Notes: generated by a model not told the origin, from the sequence alone. A DNA stretch of 64,000 nt from Paenibacillus marchantiae (GCF_028771845.1 NZ_CP118270.1:806001-870000); one strand, 5' to 3'; numbered from the stretch's first letter, positions 34,604 to 43,769 are shown. Numbers and translations: made by a program.

Positions 34604-36415
34604 CTAATCGATACATTTCGGCCACACCATAACGATTTCTGGGGAATGCTGATCCATTTCTTCAAGCAACGCTTTTATTGCAACGACAGCAGCTCGCTCT
34701 AATTCCTCCACCTCCAGAAGTATCGAGATAGCTTGATCGACCTGAAGCTTCTCGTTTGGCTTTCCGCCTTCAGGAAAAGGAAAACACTGTTTGAGCACGT
34801 TTAACCTTTGGGACATGTTTCGATATAACTCTTCCGCCTGAAGACAGAATGGAATCAAGCTGGAATAGCGGGGAATCGAAGCCCACTTTAGACAAAGTTC
34901 CCTGAAAAACTCACTTGCATAACGTCTTGCATCCCACAAAACCGCAATGTTATAAGCGTGACCGTTCGGTTCTACCCTTCTGTATTCTAGGGCTTCTCTC
35001 CAGACCGCATAAGCAGCCAGACCACTGACTGTGTTCGACAAGGTATACGGGTCCTCCCCACGATAATGAGCCAAAACATCTGTCAGTGCCGCGCGCAAGT
35101 TCATTTCTCGTATCATGCCATCTGATTCCGCTGCCAGTACAAATACTTCCTGATTCACCCCCCGGCCCACATGATCATAGGGAATTGTCACTGATTTAAT
35201 GAAATCTGTACCGTACAGGGTCCGGGCTGCATCATCATAGCCATAAATCAATCCGAATTCGGGAATATTCAGGTCCCATACTACGGCCGGAATTCCCCGA
35301 TGAATGGAGTAACGAATCAAGGAGAGGGCCCGAACAAGCCTTGGATTTAGCAACCTTTTCCCCTTCGCTTTCTCCTCTAGCATCGAAGGATCGATCAGAT
35401 TGGCATTGAGTCCCGCTTCGCTCGCCAAAGCCTCAACCGCATGGGAACGATAACCCATATGGTGCAATCCTCTGATAAGTACCTCTTTGAAGTTATAGGC
35501 GGTGGGTCCAGCGATATGTATGTCCTGAGGCAGGATGGTCAGACGAAAAGAAAGTCCACTCATCCCCATAACCATGGGGAGAGATGGAGATGAACCGATA
35601 TAACCTAACATCTCGTGAATGGATGCTGCTGCCGAGTTCCAGGTTTGGGGAGCCCGAAACGAAAGGGGTTCCTCCAGAATCACTCGATTTTGCCCGAGTG
35701 AATTCCACTCTGCCAGCATTTCTTCTACGGATAAATGAATATGAAGCTGCGACACTTTTTTACGTGAACGGGACAGAATTTGATACGCATTGGCACTTGT
35801 CAGATTGAATTTACAGGCAATTTCTTGCGGTGACAGCTGCTCCATCCAATACGATGTGAAGACCTGCTGCTCTCTTAAATTCAGACATCCCAGCAGCTTG
35901 TAGAGATTATTCCTCATTTCCTGCTGAGCAACAGCTTGATACGGATCATAGCCAGTCTCCTGCGATATCCGTTCGGTGTCATTCAAAAGATGGTTCAGCG
36001 TCATGTCGAGCGAGTCTTGATCGCTCCATGAGGGATCATCGGCTCCAAATGCAAGGAAAGAAGAAAAATGTTGTTCACGCTGCTGCTCTCGGCGTTGCAT
36101 ATGTGAGTACGCCTGATTACGCACAATGCGCTGCATCCAGGCCATAAAACGCTCGGCATTCTGAAGCTGCCCCATATGAATGAACGCCCGAATAAGCCCA
36201 TCCTGTAAAATGTCTTCTGCGAGATAAGAATCATGTGTAAGTGCTCGCACATAACGGAACAATTGCCCACGGTAACGGTGAATCAATTCACCAAAAGCCT
36301 CTGTATCCCCAGTTTGGGCTCGTTGGATAAGCGCGACATCCGACTCCTTTTTCCGATTCTCGATTGTCTCATCTTCCCCTGGCCTGATATGGCGATTGTC
36401 AGCTAATTCATCCAT
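34604..36415 (-). CDS. ECF-like sigma factor fused to a large C-terminal domain
   Basis: A 603-residue protein. Residues 25-110 hold sigma region 2 (AFGELIHRYRGQLFRYVRAL, then SYLAEDILQDGLIRAF). Residues 165-225 hold region 4 (LREQQVFTSYWMEQLSPQEI, SANAYQILSRSRKKVSQ). The remaining 370 residues are not sigma factor. They contain SGLSFRLTI, IPAVVWDLNIPEFGLIYGYD and LYGTDFI, which recall the C39/BtrH-like papain-fold proteins, then a helical tail. No anti-sigma gene is adjacent, so the C-terminal part may itself control the sigma module. GAAGGGGAG precedes the ATG. It lies 43 bases after the BtrH-like gene. Confidence 0.75.
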   Translation of the reverse strand: MDELADNRHIRPGEDETIENRKKESDVALIQRAQTGDTEAFGELIHRYRGQLFRYVRALTHDSYLAEDILQDGLIRAFIHMGQLQNAERFMAWMQRIVRNQAYSHMQRREQQREQHFSSFLAFGADDPSWSDQDSLDMTLNHLLNDTERISQETGYDPYQAVAQQEMRNNLYKLLGCLNLREQQVFTSYWMEQLSPQEIACKFNLTSANAYQILSRSRKKVSQLHIHLSVEEMLAEWNSLGQNRVILEEPLSFRAPQTWNSAAASIHEMLGYIGSSPSLPMVMGMSGLSFRLTILPQDIHIAGPTAYNFKEVLIRGLHHMGYRSHAVEALASEAGLNANLIDPSMLEEKAKGKRLLNPRLVRALSLIRYSIHRGIPAVVWDLNIPEFGLIYGYDDAARTLYGTDFIKSVTIPYDHVGRGVNQEVFVLAAESDGMIREMNLRAALTDVLAHYRGEDPYTLSNTVSGLAAYAVWREALEYRRVEPNGHAYNIAVLWDARRYASEFFRELCLKWASIPRYSSLIPFCLQAEELYRNMSQRLNVLKQCFPFPEGGKPNEKLQVDQAISILLEVEELERAAVVAIKALLEEMDQHSPEIVMVWPKCID

Positions 36416-36458
36416 GTGTATCTCCCCTTCTCATAGCCTTGCTTCACTTACAATTACA

Positions 36459-37391
36459 TTATTCCATCTTCAAAATAGCAGCTTCGATCATGGCTTCCGT
36501 CTCCGCGAGTGCCACCATGATTGTCGCAGCAGCCTCCCAGTTCCGGGAGACAAGACGGGATTGGCATTCCCCGAATTGGCGCGATTGTGCGTATTTCAAA
36601 GCAGAAAGGTCAGGATGGATTGTTTTAAAAAATAACCCATAATCATGGGCACGACGCGCGCCTACTGGCAGAGCAAAATACACATAATGAGCCCACTCAT
36701 TACCATCGATTGCTCCAGCACGAACCTGTTCCGCCTTATGTAGAATTGCTGAAGCTCCTGTTCGTCCTTCCTGTGCAGCAATATCATGGATCTGTTCTGT
36801 AAGGGTTGATTTGAACCAAGTAAAAGCGCGGCGGTTAATCTCCTCCAGATTAGGCTGTTCAATGCGTTCAGGACTCAACCATCGTCGATACACACCGCTG
36901 CTCCACGGGAATTCAGACTTCCATGCTTCCTCAAGTTTATCCAGTGTTAGGAAGACATTTGGGAATCCAGCCGGGTCATGCAGGCATATTTCATCGCCCT
37001 CCATGCTCAACGCCACTACATAATGATCGCAACCACCCAGGTTGGGAGAGTTGGGATTGTAGACGAGTTTGCCCATATCCAGCGGCCCCATCATCACAGG
37101 ACCCTGCTTCAAAGCCTCTCTTAGCTCATCTACAGGCATCTCTGTACCCGGTGATTGCACACTTTCGCGCACACTAAATCCCAGAATGCTCATCGCTTTG
37201 CTGATGGCCAGATCAGGACTAGAGGTACAGTTATCAAAAAAAAGCATATCTTCCTGCGTTCGAAAGGCCCCTAGTGAAAAGCCACCGACTGCTTCAAGCA
37301 GACCGGGGTCTACCTTTTCTCCAATGGACGACAGCAGCATTGAAGCTGAATTAGCGTAGCAATATGCACCATTTCCAATATAATTGCTCAT
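36459..37391 (-). CDS. BtrH-like (C39-type papain-fold) protein
   Basis: A 310-residue protein starting at 37391, where GAGAGGA lies 9 bases upstream. Its N-terminus GNGAYCYANSASMLLSS has a Cys positioned like the nucleophile of BtrH_N/C39-like domains. It is followed by LGGCDHYVVALSMEGDEICL and HDPAGFPNVFLTLDKLEEAW, giving a His and Asp typical of the fold. The C-terminal half is helical. BtrH is the acyltransferase of butirosin assembly, but relatives occur widely with unknown roles. It is the first gene of an operon with an unusual sigma factor whose C-terminal region seems related. Confidence 0.7.
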   Translation of the reverse strand: MSNYIGNGAYCYANSASMLLSSIGEKVDPGLLEAVGGFSLGAFRTQEDMLFFDNCTSSPDLAISKAMSILGFSVRESVQSPGTEMPVDELREALKQGPVMMGPLDMGKLVYNPNSPNLGGCDHYVVALSMEGDEICLHDPAGFPNVFLTLDKLEEAWKSEFPWSSGVYRRWLSPERIEQPNLEEINRRAFTWFKSTLTEQIHDIAAQEGRTGASAILHKAEQVRAGAIDGNEWAHYVYFALPVGARRAHDYGLFFKTIHPDLSALKYAQSRQFGECQSRLVSRNWEAAATIMVALAETEAMIEAAILKME

Positions 37392-37521
37392 ATCATAACA
37401 TCCTCTCATTTCTTTAATGAAGCACGCGGTTATGCAATGCCTATACTTATACTGACTCTTCGTACTGATCATTTCTGACAGAATATCCAGAACAAATTTC
37501 TGCCCTTATCACAATAGCAAC

Positions 37522-37547
37522 GTTTAGAATACGGGCATCCCGGTTAA
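37522..37547 (+). promoter_or_regulatory. Possible sigma-B-type promoter of csbD-like gene
   Basis: GTTTAG (37522-37527) and GGTTAA (37542-37547), spaced by 14 bases, partly match the sigma-B consensus GTTTAA-N12-15-GGGTAT. csbD belongs to the sigma-B regulon in B. subtilis. Confidence 0.35.
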
Positions 37548-37582
37548 TAAGGACTACACCAGAAACGAAGGAGATGTTCGAT

Positions 37583-37756
37583 ATGAGTAATTCAACTAGC
37601 GATAAAATCAAAGCAGGCGTAAACAAGGCCAAAGGCGAAGTGAAAGATCAGATCGGTAATGCGACTAACAACAGATCCCTTCAGGCTGAGGGCAAGAAAG
37701 ACAAAGCCAAAGGTGCTGTGCAGGACAAAATTGCTGATGTAAAAAAACATCACTAG
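37583..37756 (+). CDS. CsbD-family stress protein
   Basis: A 57-residue, highly charged, Lys/Asp-rich protein without hydrophobic core: KAGVNKAKGEVKDQIGNAT followed by LQAEGKKDKAKGAVQDKIA, the CsbD double repeat. Members are small, abundant general-stress proteins of unknown mechanism. The ATG at 37583 follows AAGGAG by 9 bases; an earlier ATG at 37574 overlaps the ribosome site. It is divergent from the BtrH-like/sigma operon. Confidence 0.88.
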   Translation: MSNSTSDKIKAGVNKAKGEVKDQIGNATNNRSLQAEGKKDKAKGAVQDKIADVKKHH

Positions 37757-37860
37757 ATCCATTTGTTAAACGTGAACACGCACGACAATTCGTGCAGTAA
37801 ATATAGGATCATTGCCCGACCGTCCATACCGGTTGAAAGCCGGGATTCGACGGGGGCGCA

Positions 37861-37909
37861 AAAAAGCCAAGGAAGGTGTTATTCACTACACCCTTCCCTG
37901 GCTTTTTTT
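37861..37909. terminator. Bidirectional terminator between csbD and SDR genes
   Basis: AAAAAGCCAAGGAAGGTGT pairs, with single-base interruptions, with ACACCCTTCCCTGGCTTTTT, flanked by A and T runs. Confidence 0.88.
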
Positions 37910-37916
37910 GCCCTGG

Positions 37917-38918
37917 TTAGATAGCCGGAACTGCATATCTCGCCATATCGATAATAAAGCTGCGTGCTTCTCTTGTCGTGTGGTATTCACGGCTGAATTG
38001 TCTTACCCATTCGGGATGTTCCTGATACCATCGAAAGGTCTGCTCCAGTCCCTGCTCCAGCGTCGTCTGGGGAAACCATCCGGTCTCTGATCGTAATTTT
38101 CCCGAGTGAACGACCAGACTCGAACCTCTGGACTGGGTGGGCTCCTGCTCCCGAATCTCCGCCGTTCCATTAGAAGTATGCAATTGGTGCAAAAGATCTC
38201 CGATCTCTTGCATGGTTGTTCCTTGCCCTGTCGAAATGTTATAGATCTGCTGATCTTGTCCATTCAGCATAATCTGTTCAATCGCTCGCAGCGCATCATC
38301 TACATACAAAAAATCACGTACAGCTGATCCCTGAATATCCAGAGGAAGGCTGTCCATCATTCGGCCAAAATTACGCGGGATAATCCGGTCCGGCAACTGC
38401 CAAGGTCCATAAAGATTGGTTAAACGAAATATTTTTATAGGAAGCTGGTAACATTGAGCGTAGGATCGTGCGAGCATCTCACAGGCTACTTTGGAAGCGG
38501 AGTAAGGGGATACCGGAGCATATTCATCGGATTCATGATACACTCTGCCCATCTCCCCTCCGTATACCTCAACAGATGAAGCCAGCACCACGGGAATATG
38601 GTGATCGGAAGCGTATTGCAGAATGGCCTGTGTACTGAGGGTGTTGTTACGAAACACTTCTCCGGGGTGATGATACGAATAATCTACGTGTGGCATCGCT
38701 GCCAGATGAATAATATAGTCTGTTTCGTGCGGCAAGCTGAATCTGTCCTTCGCGAGATCACAACAGATAAAGGCCATCTCATGAAGTGGAGAGCTGTGAA
38801 CAAGCCTCTGACAATAATCATCCTGGTCTACCAGGGTGATTCGATGTCCTTTTTCCGCCAAATACTGAGAAAGGTTAAATCCTACAAATCCAGAAGCCCC
38901 TGTAATGACAATATTCAA
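37917..38918 (-). CDS. Extended SDR: NAD-dependent sugar-nucleotide epimerase/dehydratase
   Basis: About 333 residues. The NAD site is NIVITGASGFVGFNL at the start, the catalytic Ser/Tyr/Lys are in LASSVEVYGG and SPYSASKVACE, and the substrate part has FRLTNLYGPWQLPDRIIPRN. This fits the UDP-glucose 4-epimerase/dTDP-glucose dehydratase group acting on nucleotide sugars. The TTG at 38918 is preferred: AGGGGG is 7 bases upstream and gives the family's usual N-terminus; the ATG at 38924 is only one base from it. It is a single gene, so the pathway is not visible here. Confidence 0.8.
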   Translation of the reverse strand: MNIVITGASGFVGFNLSQYLAEKGHRITLVDQDDYCQRLVHSSPLHEMAFICCDLAKDRFSLPHETDYIIHLAAMPHVDYSYHHPGEVFRNNTLSTQAILQYASDHHIPVVLASSVEVYGGEMGRVYHESDEYAPVSPYSASKVACEMLARSYAQCYQLPIKIFRLTNLYGPWQLPDRIIPRNFGRMMDSLPLDIQGSAVRDFLYVDDALRAIEQIMLNGQDQQIYNISTGQGTTMQEIGDLLHQLHTSNGTAEIREQEPTQSRGSSLVVHSGKLRSETGWFPQTTLEQGLEQTFRWYQEHPEWVRQFSREYHTTREARSFIIDMARYAVPAI

Positions 38919-38987
38919 GCACATTCCCCCTTGGATTAATACAACAAGTTACTGAAGAGAGTCTATGTTCTGATTATAACCTTATAG

Positions 38988-39004
38988 TGATACATTTTGT
39001 ATCA
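38988..39004. promoter_or_regulatory. Palindrome between SDR and cupin genes
   Basis: TGATAC-ATTTT-GTATCA in an AT-rich divergent intergenic region; a candidate operator for either gene. Confidence 0.3.
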
Positions 39005-39071
39005 TTTTACAATTGTTTTTTGTTCTTCACCAGAAATAAACGGGTAATGCCATAGAGAGGTGATATTTACG

Positions 39072-39590
39072 ATGAAAGAGGCCATCAACAATGTACAAAC
39101 GATGTTATTTCAGGACGATGGTGTGATCCCCAATCATCCGATTCTGCCTGTACTTCTGTATAAAGGAATTTGGGCAACAAATTCCGCTCGTGCAGAGTCG
39201 TTACTGAACCAAAATGGATGGGGAAACAGCTGGATTAACGGTGTGTTTGATTATCATCATTTTCACAGCAATGCTCATGAAGTACTTGCAGTGGTTAGTG
39301 GCTGGGTTGAGCTCATTCTTGGTGGGCAACATGGAAAGGTTGTGCGTCTTCATGCAGGAGATGTGGTCGTATTACCTGCGGGAACCGGACATAAGCGGCT
39401 GAGTGCGAGCCGTGATTTCCGCATTGCAGGGGCCTATCCAGGTGGCATGAGCTATAATACCCGAACGGGTGAACCGGGGGAGCGTCCCAAAGTTCTGCGT
39501 GAAATTCAGGAGGTTCCCATTCCGGATACAGATCCAGTCTATGGGCAAGAGGGGCCACTATTGGAGTTATGGAATCAGAATAAGACATGA
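39072..39590 (+). CDS. Cupin protein, YjlB-like
   Basis: A 172-residue single-domain cupin. Motif 1 is HFHSNAHEVLAVVSGWVELI (metal-binding His and Glu) and motif 2 is LHAGDVVVLPAGTGHKRL. Length and the ending VPIPDTDPVYGQEGPLLELW match YjlB-type cupins, whose reaction is unknown. GAGGTGAT precedes the ATG at 39072. It is convergent with the DUF1835 gene. Confidence 0.82.
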   Translation: MKEAINNVQTMLFQDDGVIPNHPILPVLLYKGIWATNSARAESLLNQNGWGNSWINGVFDYHHFHSNAHEVLAVVSGWVELILGGQHGKVVRLHAGDVVVLPAGTGHKRLSASRDFRIAGAYPGGMSYNTRTGEPGERPKVLREIQEVPIPDTDPVYGQEGPLLELWNQNKT

Positions 39591-39598
39591 AAGAATAA

Positions 39599-39640
39599 AT
39601 GGACTGCTCAGGGATAAAAAAACTACCGGGAACAGTCCAT
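39599..39640. terminator. Terminator between cupin and DUF1835 genes
   Basis: ATGGACTG pairs with CAGTCCAT around a 26-base loop; a modest bidirectional terminator between convergent genes. Confidence 0.55.
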
Positions 39641-39647
39641 ATTTCGG

Positions 39648-40721
39648 TTACTGGGGGAGCCTCACACTGTAGAATCGCATGGCATGTGGCTTCCCTTCCA
39701 TCTCAAGCCGTCCCTTTATGATCAACTGTCGAACACGGTATTCAATGAATGCGTCTCCGACAGCTTGTTCAAGATGGCCCAGCACCTCACCTACGACGCG
39801 GGCTGATTTTATAAACTCGCCAGGCTGTCTGGTTAACGTGACCTCTCTAGCCTTCTGCATAATGTACTCATCAATCGCGTCTTCGGGCACGCTCTGAATC
39901 TGGCCATCCTTCATTAATCGCAGAAGTCCAGGCTGTACAGCCAGATTCACCCACTCTTGCTCCATGTGTTTTCGTTCCTCCACAGACAACGGTTCAGCAT
40001 TCACACAGTGTTGCCACATCGATAACAACTTCTCAGAAAAAATTTCACCTGTTCTAGGAACATCATACTGAACTTCAGAAGGTTTGAATAATTCCTGATA
40101 TAATGCACCGGTATCGATCAAATAGATAGGCCCCAGCCTTTTACGTAGCAAATGCATGGCATATAAAAGCCCCGTTCTCTCATGAGCATTATTCGCATAC
40201 CAAATGGTGATTCGCGTATCTTCATCAATTGAACTCAACATGTTGTTTAATTGAAGCAGCTTATCCATGCCTTGGACGGCATAACTTCCATGCTCACCCA
40301 AATAAAGTTTCTCAAGTAGCCAGAGGTGCCTGCGGTGTAAATCCGCCTTGTTCGTCAGATCGCCCAATGGACCGATGGTATAGTAGTCATTCATAGAGAA
40401 AAACCGCCGCTCCGAGCGACCTGGAACCTTGCCCATCGCAACTTTAATGCTACCTAGTGGCGATTCACCAATCGCTATATGAATTTCACGTGGTATCTGT
40501 GCCTTTAATGCCTGTTGCTCCGCTTTCTCCCGGTTCCGATTCTCATCCAATGTCTTAAATATCGACTGTATTTTCGTTGCAAAATGAACAGAATGTTCTT
40601 CCGCTGACTGATCACTGACTGCCATATCTGCGCTGAGATAGAGCGTACGCAATAACGAACGCAGCTCGTCCTCATCCATACGGTACAGCTCCTGATCAAA
40701 ATCAAAGATATTGTCAATCAT
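39648..40721 (-). CDS. DUF1835/DUF3658 protein
   Basis: A 357-residue soluble protein. The N-terminal 80 residues are charged and helical. DUF1835 follows (EIHIAIGESPLGSIKVAM to YYTIGPLGDL, then ITIWYANNAHERTGLLYAMH). The C-terminal DUF3658 segment is FIEYRVRQLIIKGRLEMEGK. The role of these proteins in Bacilli is unknown. GGAGGGGG precedes the ATG. It is a single gene. Confidence 0.78.
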   Translation of the reverse strand: MIDNIFDFDQELYRMDEDELRSLLRTLYLSADMAVSDQSAEEHSVHFATKIQSIFKTLDENRNREKAEQQALKAQIPREIHIAIGESPLGSIKVAMGKVPGRSERRFFSMNDYYTIGPLGDLTNKADLHRRHLWLLEKLYLGEHGSYAVQGMDKLLQLNNMLSSIDEDTRITIWYANNAHERTGLLYAMHLLRKRLGPIYLIDTGALYQELFKPSEVQYDVPRTGEIFSEKLLSMWQHCVNAEPLSVEERKHMEQEWVNLAVQPGLLRLMKDGQIQSVPEDAIDEYIMQKAREVTLTRQPGEFIKSARVVGEVLGHLEQAVGDAFIEYRVRQLIIKGRLEMEGKPHAMRFYSVRLPQ

Positions 40722-40809
40722 GTTTATCCCCCTCCAAACAGTCTAAACCGATGGTTATCTGCGACTAAACCATACAAAATCGAACGTACGTATTTGTATC
40801 ATCGTAAGT

Positions 40810-41469
40810 TTACGACGAAATAGACTTTCCAGAGGAGTGACTCAGATCATTCATTTCCTCACGATTGGATGACGAACGGGTAAAATGCCGCTCCAGCTTC
40901 CGACTTGCCCAAAGGGATACCGCGATAAACAACAACACGCCGCCCCATCGCACAGGGTGCTCCATAAACTGAGCTACATTGGAACCGATATACGTCACAC
41001 AGAAGATCATAATGGCTTTACCAAAACTCACCGCAAGCAGGAAGGACATTAATCTCATCCGCGCAATACCTGCCGCTACATTAATAATGACGAACGGACC
41101 AACCGGAAAAATACTCAACAAAAACACATAACTGAATGCATTCCGCCGAATCCATACCATGCTGCGCTGCACACGGGGTTTATTAGCCCAACGTTCCACA
41201 AAAGCCGACTTCCCAATCTCCCGTACAATCAGGAACGTAACGGTACAGCCGAGTACCATCCCGATCCATGAATATAAAAATCCTGCCCATAGCCCGTACA
41301 TCGCTCCGTTAACCCCAACAATGAGCAGTGTAGGCAGCGGGGGCACGAATGATTTCATAAAGGTAAGCAAAATTGCCGGTAAAGGGCCCAGGGAGCGAAA
41401 CTTCTCCAGCCAAAAACGAATATTCTCTTCCGTAATATAGGACATGATGTCCAAAGATGCCGGGTTCAT
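40810..41469 (-). CDS. TVP38/TMEM64 (VTT-domain) membrane protein
   Basis: A 219-residue membrane protein with about five helices. The VTT domain shows FMKSFVPPLPTLLIVGVNGA near residue 37 and the Gly-rich FPVGPFVIINVAAGIARM near 120, typical of DedA/TVP38 relatives, which are implicated in lipid scrambling and envelope homeostasis. The C-terminal tail is Ser-rich and cytoplasmic. GGAGGG precedes the ATG. Confidence 0.82.
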   Translation of the reverse strand: MNPASLDIMSYITEENIRFWLEKFRSLGPLPAILLTFMKSFVPPLPTLLIVGVNGAMYGLWAGFLYSWIGMVLGCTVTFLIVREIGKSAFVERWANKPRVQRSMVWIRRNAFSYVFLLSIFPVGPFVIINVAAGIARMRLMSFLLAVSFGKAIMIFCVTYIGSNVAQFMEHPVRWGGVLLFIAVSLWASRKLERHFTRSSSNREEMNDLSHSSGKSISS

Positions 41470-41641
41470 CTGCTTCCCTCCAATCTATACAGTTCAAATT
41501 TACTAAAGATGTGGTGCCCATTATAAAATACATCTGGTAAACCGATGTGAAGTTTCACGACTCACTTCTCCCCAGTATAACGTACATATGAGCGCTGTAC
41601 CGTTGTCAATTTGAAGAAATTTCACCAGCGAAGCTAAAAAA

Positions 41642-41680
41642 CAAAAAAGCACACCCTGACCCGTTCAGTCTTGGTGTGCT
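41642..41680 (-). terminator. Terminator after the HNH gene
   Basis: AGCACACC and GGTGTGCT pair; on the minus strand TTTTTTG follows. It lies about 75 bases past the HNH stop. Confidence 0.8.
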
Positions 41681-41754
41681 CTCTATATCGGATACCCCGC
41701 TTGAAACCCATGGTGAACAAGCTTGGGGAAGTATTTGTATTTCGCATAAACCGT

Positions 41755-43371
41755 TTATTCTAGCTGAGCTTCCTGCATTGCCAATTCATTCAGCTCTTCC
41801 TGATGCGCAGCATTCCACTCGGGAATACCGGAACGCATGAATTCTTCGGCATCCATCGCTGCTTTGGACTGGTTGCACAGATTGCAGGCGCAGACACAGT
41901 TAAGTGGGGTGGTATGCCCACCTTTAGCTCGTGGCAGAAGATGGTCAATCGTGTCTCCATACGATCCACAGAAGTAGCAGGTATAGTTATCACGGGTCAA
42001 AATAAACCGTTTGAAATCCTTGTTGCTAAACAATCGACGGATCGTGTACCGATTAACCACAACAGCGGCTTTTTCCTTGACCAACGTGACCGCCAGCTCC
42101 ATATCCACTTCCTGATGCCAGCGCCGCCCTTTGTCCGTCTTGCCACGCATGCGCACCATGCCCTGCCGATTCGTCCGAAGCGATGACGGATCATCCGGAT
42201 CAATCGCTACAGGCACCGCCGGAGTATGACGGCGAGGACGGCTTTCCGTTCCAGCCCCGTGACTGCGGCTGGAATGTGCAGGCGCCCGCTGCCCGGATGA
42301 TCCGGCACGGGCTGCGTCTTCGCCGCCTGCCTTAGGCGCACGCTCCTTGCGTGCCGGGCGCGGCTTCGACCCGGGCGAGCCTGGCTGGCGCCCGGGTGCA
42401 GGAGGCGCAGCCTCCATGGCCGTGCCCGGCGCTTGGCCGGGGGCGGGCTTTGCAGCAGCGGCAGGCTGTGCGGCCGCCGCTGGGGGTCCGGCGACCGAGG
42501 CATCGCCACGGTCGCTCAGGTTCAGCGCACTGGCCTCAGCTATGCTGCGGGCCTGTCCTGCGCCGGACAGCAGCGCGGCAGCACGTTTGCGGCGCCGCTT
42601 GCGTTTGCGCTTGGCTGCGGTCGGCTGATCCGCAGCCCCTGACTCTGCTGCCGGGCCTTGCGGCTTGGCTAGCAGCAGAGCTTTGGCCGCCGCAATCTCC
42701 TGCTCGGCGGCCTGATCCGTGCCAGCGGCTATACGCGCGCGGGCACGCTTCGCAGATGGATCAGCATTCGCTGTATGCGTCTGCGAATCCCTTTCTTGCA
42801 GATCAGCCCTCGTCTGCGGCTGATCTACCTTCTCGCTCTCCACCTCAGTTCCGGAGAGCGGCTCCGTTTGCTCATTACCCGACTGCAGTTCTGGGCGCTT
42901 CGCCTTTCTCCTCCTTCTCCTCTTCTTGCGGTTGCCCGAAGGCGAAGAAACAGTTGAAGAAGCAACGAAGTCAGCCGTTTCACCTTCCATCGAAGAAGAT
43001 GACCCCACCGGCGGCTGTGACTCGCCGTGTCCTTCTGAAGCAGCAGCAACAGAAGGCGTACCAATTGCTGGATCGACGCTCCGTTCTGCTGTATGACTTG
43101 CAGGTGCAGAAGGCCGTGCAGCCGCAGCACCTTTATGACTCTTTATCGCCTCATCCGTAGGCCGGAGTGAGGTATTATTGTTATCGGCTTGTCCACCGAG
43201 CTGACGACAGTGACGACAAGCGCCACGTCTGGCTCCCGGGCCAGCCCGCTTTCCGGTTCTTCGTCGAAATTCGGACAAAGGTCGCTTTTGCCCGCAATAC
43301 ATACATGTCTTGGTCAGTTGCGCTTCATGTTCCGTCATTTCCTGCCGGAAAGGGGCCGAGCCCATCTCCAT
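41755..43371 (-). CDS. HNH nuclease with N-terminal zinc motif and long disordered linker
   Basis: A 538-residue protein in three parts. Residues 20-58 hold a four-Cys zinc motif (CMYCGQKRPLSEF then CRHCRQ). Residues 60-400 are low complexity: Ala, Pro, Ser and Gly with two basic clusters, RKKRRRRRKAKR and KRKRKRRRKR, probably disordered and nucleic-acid-binding. The C-terminal 130 residues hold an HNH nuclease with CYFCGS, DTIDHLLPRAKGGHTTPLNC and CNLCNQSK, intact by eye. GAGGTGAC precedes the ATG. The linker DNA is more GC-rich than its surroundings. It lies 44 bases after a small Cys protein gene on the same strand. The target is unknown. Confidence 0.8.
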   Translation of the reverse strand: MEMGSAPFRQEMTEHEAQLTKTCMYCGQKRPLSEFRRRTGKRAGPGARRGACRHCRQLGGQADNNNTSLRPTDEAIKSHKGAAAARPSAPASHTAERSVDPAIGTPSVAAASEGHGESQPPVGSSSSMEGETADFVASSTVSSPSGNRKKRRRRRKAKRPELQSGNEQTEPLSGTEVESEKVDQPQTRADLQERDSQTHTANADPSAKRARARIAAGTDQAAEQEIAAAKALLLAKPQGPAAESGAADQPTAAKRKRKRRRKRAAALLSGAGQARSIAEASALNLSDRGDASVAGPPAAAAQPAAAAKPAPGQAPGTAMEAAPPAPGRQPGSPGSKPRPARKERAPKAGGEDAARAGSSGQRAPAHSSRSHGAGTESRPRRHTPAVPVAIDPDDPSSLRTNRQGMVRMRGKTDKGRRWHQEVDMELAVTLVKEKAAVVVNRYTIRRLFSNKDFKRFILTRDNYTCYFCGSYGDTIDHLLPRAKGGHTTPLNCVCACNLCNQSKAAMDAEEFMRSGIPEWNAAHQEELNELAMQEAQLE

Positions 43372-43415
43372 GTTGTCACCTCGGTTCCGTATGAATCCGG
43401 TTTCTTTCTATTGTA

Positions 43416-43565
43416 TCACATCTGCTCGCCAACACACTCATAGCCAGATGTCTCATAGTCTTTTGTCTTGTACTCCTGGGTCTGCCCCACGCATTCGTGA
43501 AGTATGTGTTCCACGTATTCCAATATATCTTGCATCGGTTTCCCGCATTGTTCACATGTTGTCAT
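43416..43565 (-). CDS. 49-residue Cys-containing small protein upstream of the HNH gene
   Basis: ATG at 43565 preceded by AAGGTGAG, ending in TGA at 43416. The peptide starts MTTCEQCGKPMQDILEYVEH and has Cys at positions 4, 7, 25 and 44, a spacing that could bind one zinc. Codon use is like that of neighbouring genes. It shares strand and probably transcript with the HNH gene, whose own N-terminus is also a zinc motif. No family recognised. Confidence 0.55.
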   Translation of the reverse strand: MTTCEQCGKPMQDILEYVEHILHECVGQTQEYKTKDYETSGYECVGEQM

Positions 43566-43693
43566 TGTTCTCACCTTAATCCTGTTCTTAAAGTTATCTG
43601 CTTATCAAATGATAAATTGTGTTCCGCCTTCTCATTACCCTTCGCTTATGAAAAAGAAACATCCGTTCCCCATGTATGAATCTAATCGGCAAT

Positions 43694-43743
43694 CAAAAAA
43701 ACCGTTCCCCGCTCAACCCTAATGGTCGACCAAGAAACGGTTT
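43694..43743 (-). terminator. Terminator after the acyltransferase gene
   Basis: AAACCGTT pairs with AACGGTTT around a long loop; the minus strand continues with a run of T. Confidence 0.75.
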
Positions 43744-43769
43744 ATTATTCCTGTATTAGCATAAATATT

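Noticed and set aside
34604..36415. Frameshift joining two genes in the long sigma protein
   Set aside because: The frame is continuous with even codon use and no start site between the sigma part and the C-terminal part; a true fusion is simpler.
42351..43160. A 269-codon plus-strand open frame opposite the HNH linker
   Set aside because: Arises from the GC-rich Ala/Pro/Arg codons of the minus-strand gene; no motif or ribosome site.
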